Assembly: GCA_026745465.1 (NCBI GenBank)
Contig: JACYXH010000472.1
Location: forward strand, 1,236,001 to 1,300,000
Length of the DNA stretch: 64,000 bases
Direction of reading: 5' to 3'
Origin: Lota lota
Taxonomy: Eukaryota; Chordata; Actinopteri; Gadiformes; Lotidae
Shown: piece by piece, positions 40,234 through 52,174 of the stretch
Layout of the letters: the number at the start of each line of letters is the position of its first letter
Position numbering within the stretch: the stretch's first letter is position 1
Notes under the pieces: model-generated
Seen by the model: the letters and a program-made list of their open reading frames with translations, nothing else
The model's database searches: none
Told to the model about the DNA's origin: nothing
Made by a program: the position numbers and the translations under genes

Positions 40234-40274
40234 GGGGGAGGGGGGGGGGGGGGGGGGGGGGGTGGGGGGGGGGG
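40234..40274. repeat. G-run cluster, 41 bp
   Basis: Nearly pure G with one A and one T, about 4.1 kb upstream of the prdm16 start; strong G-quadruplex potential and uncertain true length. Confidence 0.9.
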
Positions 40275-40380
40275 TAGAGGTAGAGCGGCGCACGGCCTGA
40301 CCACACTGAGCACCTAGGTTCTTCGTTTTTCTTTTGCTTCTTCCTTGGCTCTGCGTTGCGTCACGTCTATGCATATAGGC

Positions 40381-40470
40381 TAGTCCTCCTCACTGCTCTC
40401 CCCCTACCAATATAGTCCTCCTCATTGCTCTCCCACCTACCCATATAGTCCTACTCACTCCTCTCTCCCC
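40381..40470. repeat. 32-33-bp tandem repeat, three copies
   Basis: Copies begin with TAGTCCTCCTCA or a close variant at 40381, 40413 and 40446 and contain a pyrimidine-rich middle with CTCTCC. The array runs into a C-run (40467-40480). Confidence 0.85.
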
Positions 40471-41372
40471 CCCCCCCCCCATCCCACCCCATGTCGCGTG
40501 TACACGATGGGGACGGAGTGAAAACGGTTACCGCAGGATTTAACCAACACCAAATAGTTGACGACGATCTCTACACATGTCGCAGAATGAAAAACCGTTC
40601 AATCAATCATATATATTGAGAATTGTATTTGCCAAATGTAGGCCTATTGTATATATTTCAAAGGCCCATGAGCCGGATTGATTATAATGTCGAATACGTA
40701 TGGGGATTTTTTCTTTTTTAATTCACCACATACATTGCACCACGTTTATTGTTTGCTGTGTTTTTCCTTGGACGAAATGGTGAAACATTACCAAATAAAC
40801 CCGGCCTTAATAAACGACAATTCCGCATCACGGAACATGGTGGTCCATTGCTTACGCAGGATTCAGGATAATCCAAATCCAGTTAGACAAATCCTCTAAG
40901 TGCAGCTGATGCTAGGCCTAATGTTTTACAGTGTGTTATGACATTAAGTTATTAATAGGACACGGTTGGGAAAAGTGCTGCGCTCGTACGGACTACAATG
41001 TGTCTTGTAATTGTTTGGTTGAACGTTGTCAAAAAAGCATATGTTCATGAACGGAAGGCACACGTTCATTAGAAAAGAAAAGGATAGGCCTTTTCAAAAA
41101 AAGACCCCTCTCTCCCCTTCGTGCCCGCCTTCCAGCCACACTGCGGAGGGGAAGCAGCGCAAACGGCAGGTCAGACGAACAACCAGAGCGTTTCCACAAA
41201 GCCGTTAAAGGTCGACGTTTAAATGACGCAGAAAAGTAGGCCTATTCCCCAATGGGCTGATGTCGAAGAGCAACACTTTCCTTTACAAGCATAATTACAG
41301 TTAATTGCGCCTTTAAAAAAAAGAAGGTGTTGCGCTGTGTGAAATCATTTGTCCTGGCCCAATGTGCACAAG

Positions 41373-41376
<4 letters not shown>

Positions 41377-41441
<65 letters not shown>
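41377..41441. repeat. (AT)n microsatellite, 65 bp
   Basis: Uninterrupted AT tract followed by an A-run; self-complementary and able to form cruciforms. Confidence 0.97.
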
Positions 41442-41443
<2 letters not shown>

Positions 41444-41714
41444 AAAAAAAAGCACACGCATGGTCTACCTTGCATCAAGAATAGTGCTGGTAGGAGGGGA
41501 GGGGGGGTTAAATCATTTTCACTTATTGGGAAAGTACAGCTGGAAACGTTCTCCTTTTTTGTCCCTTCCAGAGAGAGAGAGAGAGGAAACGTTATCGATA
41601 GGGCGAATCGATTAAGACCATTGACCTTATTGATAATTTGTTGCCCACTCCAACGCCTCTCTACAGACAAAAACAATGCACACATGGGTCTGATTCGATT
41701 TTTGTTTTATTGTT

Positions 41715-41783
41715 GTTATTATTATTATAATTATTATTATTATTATTATTATTATTAGTAGTAGTAGTAGTAGTAGTAGTAGT
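41715..41783. repeat. compound (ATT)n(AGT)n tract
   Basis: ATT units with one TAA interruption pass into nine AGT units. Confidence 0.95.
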
Positions 41784-42179
41784 TACCCTATTACTTGCAT
41801 TAGTTATTTGGGTCTTTATGCATAACGTCATCCCTCAAATTATAATAAGTGGTGTAACATCGACCAATCGCGCGTGCCCCTGACTATTACCCACTCTGAT
41901 AGGTCAGTTTTAAGAACGCAGCTTTACGTCTACCGACGGCAGCAATAAAGCTCACGTGTTAACAGCCTTGACCTGCTCGCCTCGAGACGCCTAAACAAAC
42001 TCGCTAATACTGATAGATATAGGCCTACTGCATGCAAATGACTGTTGATTATTATTGATTAATAATGATGTTTTCATTTCACGTTGACTCGTGGGAAAAT
42101 GTCCCATGACAGCTGTTGTCTATTCAGCTTGAGACATGTATGTTTGCAAGAAACAAAAATGTGTTAGCTTTACATAACC

Positions 42180-43020
42180 ATTAGATTAACAAAAGTGTCT
42201 GTGCCCTTCCTATAAAATATTATGGAATAAAAATTCATAAAAACATAATAAAGGTCAATTGAAGTAGCATCGTAATCATATTCACAATTACGCTAAAAAA
42301 AATACATAGGCCTATGTATGTATAATATATGTATAGCCTTGTTAAAATCTGAAACGTGTTTATATTATTAATAATAATTGTAATATTATTAATAATAAGA
42401 ATAATACATATTATTTATTAGTAGGCCTACCTATTGTTATCAATAGGCCTACATGTAAAATAGTTGTAATCTTTAGAGCTTTGGTCAATTTCGTAATGAA
42501 GATCTTGAGTGATATCTAAACATTTTCTCAAACTATCCCAAACGAAACGACTTAAAAACCGCTGTACACTGCCGCATTTATTCCGATAGTCTGTACGGAA
42601 ACCATTCCCATATGGTGTTCAGGGTCTGGGCCCTCGCTCAGCTACGGGCAAACTGAATACAACCAGTCACCTACGAGCAGACCTGCCCCAATCGAAAGTT
42701 TGTCTCACAATTATTGCAAATTAAAAAAAGAAAACGTTAATAACGATATTCCAGTGTCACAGAAGCTCTTCCTTATTTTAAATAGGCTCAGTCAAGAGAA
42801 AAAACAATACAAAATAAATATTATTCAAACATTTAATAATAAAACAAGCATATCAATACTATAACAAATAATAATAATGCAAAAAAGAATAGCCAAATAA
42901 TACAATTGTTATTAATAATATTTTTACAGTAATATTTTTACTAAATAATATAGGCTAACCATAATAAATAAATACTGCATGCAACCATTGTTTATATTTG
43001 GATAATATTATAAACAGTCT
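42180..43020. other. AT-rich block upstream of prdm16
   Basis: Rich in ATTATT/AATAAT, with many TAAT cores and four TAGGCCTA palindromes near its start; no open frame or element family recognised. Confidence 0.6.
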
Positions 43021-44126
43021 AAATTGCATCCTCCGTATGAAAACCAAGTTGAAGGAAATATGTGGTATTTAAGACAATCAAAAAAGCAAACATAAATAAT
43101 TGTCTTACTAAAACCAGTTGAAGAAAAGCAGGCCTTAATTTGACAAATCCATAATGGCAACGGGTAACTGTTCAATATGACCAGCCTACTCTCACGCACT
43201 CACAATGTGCGTGCCACATAAACAGGTGCACTGCAGTGGTGGTTATTACATTAGAAAAGCAACATCTATTCGTCTTGAAATGGGGATGTATACCTGTTAT
43301 GTCACTCCAACGTTAAATCAAACCATTCTGTAAATGAATGGCTGTGATCAAATACATGGCTGCTGTTACCACTGTTTTAATAGGCGAGAAACAGCCCGGC
43401 CGGGTCCTGTTGTGGCTCTGGTCTGCTCTGGCTTGTCCGTCAGCCTGGCTGCTCCGTACTCGTCCTGGGGAAACGCAGGGTGTTTTCACATTAAGAGCCA
43501 CATACCACAATAAGGAACACATCTACAATCCAACGCTCTACCCCTCTGCACGTCTGCAAGTCAGGACCATTCATATACCGCTGCAATTCGAGAACTACGA
43601 GAACATAAACTGAAAGTGGTTAATTCCAGGGCTATAGGCCTACAGCAAAATGCGGTTCAAGATCAAATGTTGCTTCAAATAAACATTTACAGAAACATGT
43701 CGGCTGAAATACAAATGCTGCCAAACAAAAAATATGCGGAATAAAAATGACAAAAACATAATCATAATCGTAGCCTACTAACAACGTTAACAGTCGTAAG
43801 ACTTCATTCAGGCCTACACATTTCACTTTGAACTTCACGATGTGTATAACTTCAATTCAATGTGGAATAGGTTGACATTTTCGCTACAACAACGTACAAA
43901 GTATCACGAAAAGAACGTGTCAAACGCGACCTTGAACCCCCCCCACGTAGGCCTACCTGGTGGTGCCCCCGGCCGGACCGGACCCCGCAGGTTGGTGCAC
44001 TAAGTTGTGTCCCTCTTAAAGGGGTAAAATCCAAGACGGAGGTGCTGGCTGTGGCAATGGCGGTGGTTGAATTGGGGACGGGGGTAAGGGGAGGGGGAGG
44101 AGGGTGAGATGGTGTGGAGAGAGAGG

Positions 44127-44160
44127 GAGGAGGAGGAGGAGGAGGAGGAGGAGGAGGAGG
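44127..44160. repeat. (GGA)n trinucleotide tract in putative prdm16 promoter
   Basis: About eleven GGA/GAG units on the + strand, 215 bp upstream of the start codon. It continues a longer purine-rich stretch from about 44080 to 44175, with potential for triplex or G-rich secondary structure. Confidence 0.9.
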
Positions 44161-44267
44161 GAAAGAGATAAGTGATCTAAAGGGGAGACGATAGGACAAA
44201 AAGTGATGATGATGAATACATTGGAAAGTTTTTTGGCCCCAACGAGGGTGTCAGATTGAATGGCCTG

Positions 44268-44279
44268 TGCGCATGTGCG
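44268..44279. promoter_or_regulatory. NRF1-like site
   Basis: TGCGCATGTGCG differs at two positions from the palindromic NRF1 consensus TGCGCATGCGCA. It lies about 100 bp upstream of the prdm16 start codon, a usual place for NRF1 sites in CpG promoters. It overlaps the first upstream ATG (44273). Confidence 0.35.
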
Positions 44280-44380
44280 AAGGTGTCCAAACTGACAATG
44301 CTCGTGAGATGAAGATAGTGTTGTTGCTGCTTCTGGGCTCACGGAGGACGACGAGAGGAATCTACAAGCCGACAAGATGA
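44273..44380 (+). promoter_or_regulatory. upstream ORF ending in ATGA overlap with prdm16 start
   Basis: A 35-codon ORF (first residues MCEGVQTDNAREM, with a second in-frame ATG at 44309 followed by KIVLLLLLG) in the +2 frame relative to prdm16. Its TGA (44378-44380) overlaps the prdm16 ATG (44377-44379) as ATGA. The 44309 ATG has G at -3 and A at +4, a fair context; the 44273 ATG has C at -3, a weak one. If transcribed, ribosomes translating it would stop exactly on the main start, an arrangement that can repress or allow reinitiation. Whether the leader reaches this far is not known. Confidence 0.45.
44298..44312 (+). promoter_or_regulatory. minimal upstream ORF (4 codons plus stop)
   Basis: ATG CTC GTG AGA TGA lies 65 bases before the prdm16 start, in a third frame relative to the longer upstream ORF and nested within it. 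It is only relevant if the transcript starts upstream of 44298. Confidence 0.35.
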
Positions 44381-44413
44381 GATCCAAGGCGAGGGCGAGA
44401 AAACTGGCCAAAA
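44377..44413 (+). CDS. prdm16: prdm16 first coding exon (partial CDS, N-terminus only)
   Basis: The exon reads ATG then MRSKARARKLAK and one base (A) of codon 13, then a GTAGGT donor, so the intron is phase 1. This matches the start of vertebrate PRDM16 as I know it; the paralogue MECOM/MDS1 starts MRSKGRARKLAT, so Ala-5 and Lys-12 favour prdm16. PRDM16 is a nuclear PR-domain zinc-finger transcriptional regulator involved in brown fat, craniofacial, neural and blood stem-cell programmes. Its first dozen basic residues are known to bind RBBP4 and so recruit NuRD; only the long, PR-domain-containing isoform carries them. The start has an A at -3 and an in-frame TGA 24 codons upstream (44305-44307), which fixes this ATG as the first possible start in the frame. 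The PR domain and zinc fingers lie beyond the window. The exon is too short to be found by length-based gene calling. Confidence 0.87.
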
Positions 44414-44419
44414 GTAGGT
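44414..44419 (+). other. prdm16: prdm16 exon 1 splice donor
   Basis: GTAGGT directly follows coding base 37. A donor after the first base of codon 13 agrees with the exon structure expected for PRDM16 and MECOM, where the conserved 12-residue peptide is encoded alone on exon 1. The base before the donor is A, not the usual G, so the site is moderate rather than strong by consensus. Confidence 0.8.
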
Positions 44420-44782
44420 CTTCTTTTTCCCTTCTTACGCTTTCAGCCGCCGGCTCCAACTCCCGGGCATATCACCAACATATACTTGTCATTTGTCATA
44501 TCCTTAAGGGGTAGATTCTTCGTCCAGTGAGATAACTTTTTACTCTTCACGGGAACTGTGTCGCTAGAATGAGTCCCAGACCCGGTGCGTGTACCTCTTT
44601 TCGCTGCGTGCTGCAGTCTGGGCTTCGCTGGTTCCCAGCGCCAACACGTTTCGCGTGTGATGTAAAACACCGATGCTGCTTTAGTAGAAAATATATGGAT
44701 GCAGGAAAAAACACACACATTGCCATTGCAAAACCGAGCTCGAGCTTGTAATTTGTTGTTTTCTGTTTTGTCTGGAGTTTTG

Positions 44783-44790
44783 TATAAAAG
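44783..44790 (+). promoter_or_regulatory. TATA-like element inside prdm16 intron 1
   Basis: TATAAAAG lies about 370 bp after the exon 1 donor in locally GC-richer sequence. It could mark an alternative start, but no coding start for a shorter isoform is evident nearby, and such motifs arise by chance in AT-rich DNA. Confidence 0.2.
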
Positions 44791-45012
44791 CGCAGATTCA
44801 TTTCCGAAAGTGAAAGGGGGAAAAAAAAAGTTGTCGAAGAAATAGCAACTTTTATTGAGCCGTTCCAAGTCTTGTGAAATAATATTCCCGTGTGCTGAAA
44901 TAGTGGGCGCTGTGGCACTGCTCATGGTCAAAGGGTCTCGCTGCAGCGGAGCACACGCGGACTTGCACTGCACACTTTTCTGCTTTACAAATGCGAGACG
45001 CGAGCGCGATAC

Positions 45013-45013
45013 G

Positions 45014-45061
<48 letters not shown>
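45013..45061. repeat. (GTT)16 trinucleotide microsatellite
   Basis: Uninterrupted GTT repeat of 49 bp in intron 1, about 600 bp after exon 1, followed by a short T run. Confidence 0.95.
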
Positions 45062-45064
<3 letters not shown>

Positions 45065-48000
45065 TTTTAACTCAATGTGCCAAAAATTATCTGCCGATTT
45101 TGTTGCCGATCCTTGCTTTATCTCGGAGGGAAAGTGTGTTACTCCGGCGAGTTATTTGTTTGTGTCTCTGGGCTGTTGGACCGTTGTTGGTTCCTCCTCC
45201 AGGGACCGCCAATCAATAATGTGTGGAGAAAGAAAGCGCCCATGCTTCTCTCGTGGACTGTTGCTCGCGTCACACGGAAAATTCATGTATTCAGTTTTGT
45301 GAACATTGGCACTTTCCCCGATGGGACGTGGATCGTCCCCACAATTTGTTATGTATTTATTCTTTAATGGTCGATGTGCGAATTGCATTTTTGTATATTT
45401 ATTTTTTGCATGCAAGTTTGGGGCTTGAATAAATGTTGTTTTCCTTGTTAATGTAAGGCCTACAGTTCATTCATCAATAATCCACACATCTCTCTTATAT
45501 GAATTGCATTATTAAACAACTGAAGTGTTTGTGTGCGATAGATGAATATTTCCATTTTAATTTCGATTTTAATTTTTGAATTCGAGTTTCGTTGTGGGTT
45601 TTTGTGTAAAAACGTAGAGCATAAATTAATGACAAATCAAGACATTTGAATATGTCATGTTATATTCTTATTTAGAAGTTGAAATGTAGTTATGATAGCT
45701 ATTTAAAATACATTTTTATAATGTTTTATTGCAACTTTCCCCACCTCTTAAAAGTTTGCAGAACTGCCAATGTCTTTGATATTTTGTAATTAAATGGGAA
45801 CCCCAATCTCCATATCAACGACCATGCTTCATTCATTACAATTAACTTAGAATTTACTACTTCTCTCCGTTTATAAAATAGCCTCGTATTTCTACTGCCA
45901 AGCATCAAAATAAAATATGACTTTTCTCCAACTATATTATTCTATATTAGTCATTCGAATCTACTGGGATGTCACTGCAATTTAACGTAATAATTGCAGG
46001 TTGATCCTTTTACTTTAAAAAATAAACACAGATTAAATCAGCATCGCAAGCAATCGTGGGCTACTGTAGTTACACCGAGTGTTGGCTGAAAGTTATCTTA
46101 TTACACTTACACTTTCAAATGTTAACTCGTGAGCACCGTGTCCCCCAGAAGAAAGTAACTAATTACTTAGCGTAAATGCTTGAACATACAGAGGGCCTCG
46201 ACTCTCGCCAGTAATTGTGCTTGGACTTGATCTCTAAATAGGCTTGATAGCCTGTTGATCCGGGTGCTAATGAACACAAATACCTGGCTTTGTAGCCCTC
46301 TCACACCGGAATGCTCCGAGCCTCTGAATGGCCCCAAAGGCCGCGGTCAGAACACCGCAAACACACCAACACATGACGAGTTATAGGCCCAAATGTGCGG
46401 GTTTAGTAACCCTGTTACACACGCGGTGCATGACAACCCCCCAACAACCCCCCCCCCCCCCCCCCCCCCCCACGCCCAAAAAAACAAAACAATTCACACA
46501 AATTGAATTGCGCATGTAACACCGCATGCAACACATGTTGGCTAACTATTTGTTTATATATGATTTTGTTCTTTTTGCTTTCCCCCCATTGCATATTGCT
46601 TGTTCATTAGCGATGTTTGTCGTTGTTTGTCATAACTGGAGAAATCTTAAACTACGTGAGATGTAAAGAAACACGGTGAGCCGCGTTCCAGACGCCACAG
46701 TTCCCGAAGGGGGACGGGCCCCTGTGCACGCGGCCCAGCGCGCTCTCTAAATATATAGGCTTTCATTGATCGGTTAAAAAGGCTACACTGACCGCTCCGG
46801 TGTTTTGGAAAACACATTTGCCAGTAGGTCAGGAGTTCGTATAAATTCTAGCTTGTTTGGATTATACCAGGATGCAGCCCACACAGGTCCAAACATACAT
46901 AGGTGGCATTTAAAAACGTACGAGCACCAACATGGCACGCTATTTGATTTGCATCATAGCATTTTGGAATCGTTGGCTGCCTTTTTGGGATTAGCTAGTA
47001 GGTATAGGAAATGTATTCAGGATGGTTCATATAAGTAATGCCCACCCGTTTTAGCACAAACAGCGGTACAGGGCCCACTCTCTGCAAATGAATGTAGCAA
47101 TTAGAGCGTTTACCTATTCCATGCATGTTTTGCATATATTTAAAAAACATGGTAATGGGCAGCCGTTTACATTATATGATTTGCTACTCGATATATTTAA
47201 TTTTATATTTAAATACAAACAGTATAGGTGAGATTGATGTTGTGCGTGGATACAGTTCATTTAATCTAAATCGTCTGTATTGCGTTAAGCCGGAGACTGG
47301 GAGGCACTTAGAGTAGCGGCTTTCATGTAGAAGAAGACGTTTTCTCAGTGCTGTATGCGGTGGCTGTACGAAGTTAAAGCGTTAAGGGCGTCCTCTTTTT
47401 TCCTTCATTTTATAACAGAATTACAACTTGAAACAATTCAAGTCAAGTTATTTTGAACTTCTGTGTCCCATATGCATCATGCTGTACGATGACATAAAAT
47501 ACAAATTGTTCATACGAACACGTGCCCACATGACACAGACTTGTTTCTTCTCCCGTAGTCTACACATAGCATCAGCGAGTTTAAAGACTAGGCTACAGCT
47601 CTTAAAATAAGTCGTTGTCAATCCACATGAAGCCTTTTGACGCTGCATTTGAACACAACTTTCACGCGTTACTGATTTCCAAACCCCGTCTGCATTTATT
47701 CAGTCAGCATTATCAACAGTCAATAAAATGTAACAATTGTGGCGCGACGCGGCATGCTGCATTTTCAATGCGGATTCTTTTTACGATCAGGGGGGCGCAT
47801 ATGCACTTGGGCGCAGTGACGACGCCCGCACGCGGCAAGACATGCGCGCGCCCACGCGACATTCCCCACACGCGTTCTCTCTCACGTTTAATATGAACGT
47901 TTAATTTAAGACGTTTTGTCCCCAAACAGTTTCTCTTCCATTACGCCCGATTAATAGTCAATGACCCGATGTAGCTTTTTGGCAAAGTGGCTACTTTCAC

Positions 48001-48295
48001 ATTACAGCAACAGGCATGCTGAACCTCTGCCTACACCTTCAAGGTCCAGTGAAACAAATGTATTTAGGATGCATTCCTGGTCAGATAATGGTTCATAGCA
48101 GTAAAATACTGGCAGCTGGCATTTTTTAAAATCAATTAAGGTTCCCGTGCAATGCAACGAAAATGAACATTAGTGAATACCTTATCTATAACGGTATCAA
48201 TATTTATGTTGTTTAATCTTAAATGGGCAGTGTATCATCATGTTTTTCTTGCATGGAGGCTACATTCAAACCTAATGAAAGACAATTATAGCAGT
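45062..48295. other. prdm16 intron 1, repeat-poor proximal part
   Basis: Unique sequence with one C-run (46448). The local GC and CpG level is raised up to about 45340 and again at 47740-47880. No exon evident. Confidence 0.5.
46448..46471. repeat. C-run
   Basis: Twenty-four C in a row in prdm16 intron 1. Confidence 0.9.
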
Positions 48296-48963
48296 GGTTC
48301 CAGAAAGCCCCTTAGCAGTGAGGGGTAGGGCAGTGGGCCCTGTGTGGTTCCAGAGAGCCCCTTAGCAGTGAGGGGTAGGGCAGTGGGCCCTGTATGGTTC
48401 CAGAGAGCCCCTTAGCAGTGAGGAGTACGGTAGTGGGCCCTGTGTGGTTCCAGAGAGCCCCTTAGCAGTGAGGGGTAGGGCAGCAGTGAGGGGTAGGGCA
48501 GTGGGCCCTGTGTGGTTCCAGAGAGCCCCTTAGCAGTGAGGAGTAGGGCAGTGGGCCCTGTGTGGTTCCAGAGAGCCCCTTATCAGTGAGGGGTAGGGCA
48601 GTGGGCCCTGTGTGGTTCCAGAGAGCCCCTTAGCAGTGAGGGGTAGGGCAGTGGGCCCTGTGTGGTTCCAAAGAGCCCCTTAGCAGTGAGGGGTAGGGCA
48701 GTGGGCCCTGTGTGGTTCCAGAGAGCCCCTTAGCAGTGAGGAGTAGGGCAGTGGGCCCTGTGTGGTTCCAGAGAGCCCCTTATCAGTGAGGGGTAGGGCA
48801 GTGGGCCCTGTGTGGTTCCAGAGAGCCCCTTAGCAGTGAGGGGTAGGGCAGTGGGCCCTGTGTGGTTCCAAAGAGCCCCTTAGCAGTGAGGGGTAGGGCA
48901 GTGGGCCCTGTGTGGTTCCAGAGAGCCCCTTAGCAGTGAGGGGTAGGGCAGTGGGCCCTGTGT
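48296..48963. repeat. 50-bp minisatellite, 13 copies, with a 200-bp higher-order repeat
   Basis: Each unit starts GGTTCCAGAGAGCCCC, contains GCAGTGAGGGGTAGGGCAG and ends in a GGGCCC palindrome plus TGTGT. Unit starts are 48296, 48346, 48396, 48446, 48514 and then every 50 bp to 48914. Copy 4 carries an extra 18-bp internal duplication. Copies 5-8 (48514-48713) and 9-12 (48714-48913) match base for base in variant order, so a four-unit block has duplicated recently. It lies in prdm16 intron 1 and the units are G-rich. Confidence 0.97.
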
Positions 48964-49789
48964 ACAGCTTTAACATGGCTGTCTAAAATGACTTCTGTGA
49001 CCTCCTCAGATAATGACAACCCCATGAAACTTGGCACCGAGAAACCAGAAACCCCGGAACCATTAGGACACCGTAAGGTGACCTCGGGTTCTGAGATAAG
49101 GGACGAGTGGTGTTTTATCGATTTATACATCATCGGTGGTTCACCAAATTCTGTCTGAATAAAAGGAAAGTTCCTTATAAGTGTTGATTTCCAAGTTTAC
49201 CAGTGACAAATGACTTCCTTATATTTTTGTTAGGACACTTTTCAGAAGGTCTTACAGGTGTTGGATGTAATCTGTCTGTGTGATTTGACCATCTCTGACA
49301 TGCCTAGAAAAGTACACTGCATTCTGTTTCACTTTAACCAATACTTTAACCAACGTGTTCATTTTGGGTTGTTCAAAATATCTTTCCCACTTGTTATACA
49401 AGTGATGGGTCTCTCAAGAACCAAACTATGACCTTAGCCAAAGCTAACTCAACATGATACTCTGTTTATGAGCTAGCAAGCTAGACATATCTCAAATAGC
49501 CAGCAAGCAGAATGGAAATATTGTTATGAATCAAGTTAGCCAGTGCTAACTCGCCGGCTGAATGGTCCAAATATTTGCACTCTATTTCACTCGTGTTGTA
49601 AATGTGTTGTTACTGTATCTCTCAGGGGAACTGGACGGACATGCATCATGCACGATATGCAGTTCACATAATGGCACGCATACGTCAATGTAGACGGACT
49701 GCCCACCAACGCTCAACTCTAATTACAATTGCGTGCACATATCCAAAGGCTCTCTTTCTGTCTCCCTGTGTCTCTCTCTCCCTCGTACG

Positions 49790-49792
<3 letters not shown>

Positions 49793-49850
<58 letters not shown>
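49793..49850. repeat. (CA)n microsatellite
   Basis: CA tract of 58 bp; first long dinucleotide tract downstream of prdm16 exon 1. Confidence 0.97.
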
Positions 49851-49852
<2 letters not shown>

Positions 49853-49971
49853 GAGTAGTGACAGATTTTTGGGCAGCATGGATTTAACCCCAATCAATCT
49901 CCGCGTGGAAAGGTTGAGTGTAAATGTCATCTAGGCAGCGGGATCTGGCACTGTTGACTGACCGAGCGTCT

Positions 49972-49972
<1 letters not shown>

Positions 49973-50012
<40 letters not shown>
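49973..50012. repeat. (GT)n microsatellite
   Basis: GT tract of 40 bp. It is in inverted sense to the CA tracts on both sides (49793 and 50291), so the three could pair with each other. Confidence 0.97.
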
Positions 50013-50014
<2 letters not shown>

Positions 50015-50286
50015 TCGAAACGTGGACATGCATGCACACCAGCCAACGTCCACCATTGTTAGAGCTGCTGTCACAGTGCGGAGCCCTGACCTTGCTGTGG
50101 TCTGGTGCTGTGATTCCCAGACCCTTATTATACCTGGCCACGCAAAGGAAGTGCACACACACACAAGCTCCCCCACACACACAAACATGCATATACAGTA
50201 TACGCACTCAAACTCATGAGGCAAACAGGCGTGCATGGACCAGACACAGACAAACACACAGTGGGCATGCACACATACATACACAC

Positions 50287-52094
<1,808 letters not shown>

Positions 52095-52170
<76 letters not shown>

Positions 52171-52174
52171 TCTC
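52095..52174. repeat. (CT)n microsatellite
   Basis: CT tract of about 63 bp with a single GTCT break near its end. Confidence 0.97.

Larger units (their letters stand above)
38341..43949. other. prdm16 5' flank, AT-rich and palindrome-rich
   Basis: No long CA/GT or CT/GA tract. Contains the TAGGCCTA cluster, the G-run at 40234, AT and ATT tracts and many TAAT cores. A 66-codon frame at 39542-39742 is unsupported. Confidence 0.55.
38328..43955. repeat. cluster of the palindrome TAGGCCTA
   Basis: Eleven exact copies start at 38328, 39364, 40639, 40913, 41237, 42020, 42307, 42422, 42444, 43635 and 43948. I saw only one other copy in the window (28512), plus near matches at 43808 and 45456. About 0.1 copies would be expected by chance in 5.6 kb. 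The copies are dispersed, not tandem, and often extend to TAGGCCTAC or ATAGGCCTA. Confidence 0.85.
43950..44376 (+). promoter_or_regulatory. prdm16: putative prdm16 proximal promoter and 5' leader
   Basis: Sequence directly upstream of the prdm16 start. It is less AT-rich than the preceding 5 kb and contains several CpGs, a sense-strand GGA tract, an NRF1-like element and two upstream ORFs. No TATA box is seen at a suitable distance, which fits a CpG-type promoter with dispersed starts. The transcription start cannot be placed from sequence, so which of these elements are transcribed is unknown. Confidence 0.5.

Noticed and set aside
44377-44413. Assignment to mecom instead of prdm16
   Set aside because: Residues 5 and 12 (Ala, Lys) fit PRDM16 rather than MECOM (Gly, Thr) as I recall them; the short peptide leaves some doubt.
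44443-44973. 176-codon minus-strand open frame next to prdm16 exon 1
   Set aside because: It overlaps GC-richer promoter-proximal DNA where long open frames arise easily; no domain or conserved motif. A divergent non-coding transcript could exist but nothing in the sequence shows it.
48296-48963. CRISPR-like array
   Set aside because: Units are directly adjacent with no unique spacers and the setting is vertebrate; it is a minisatellite.
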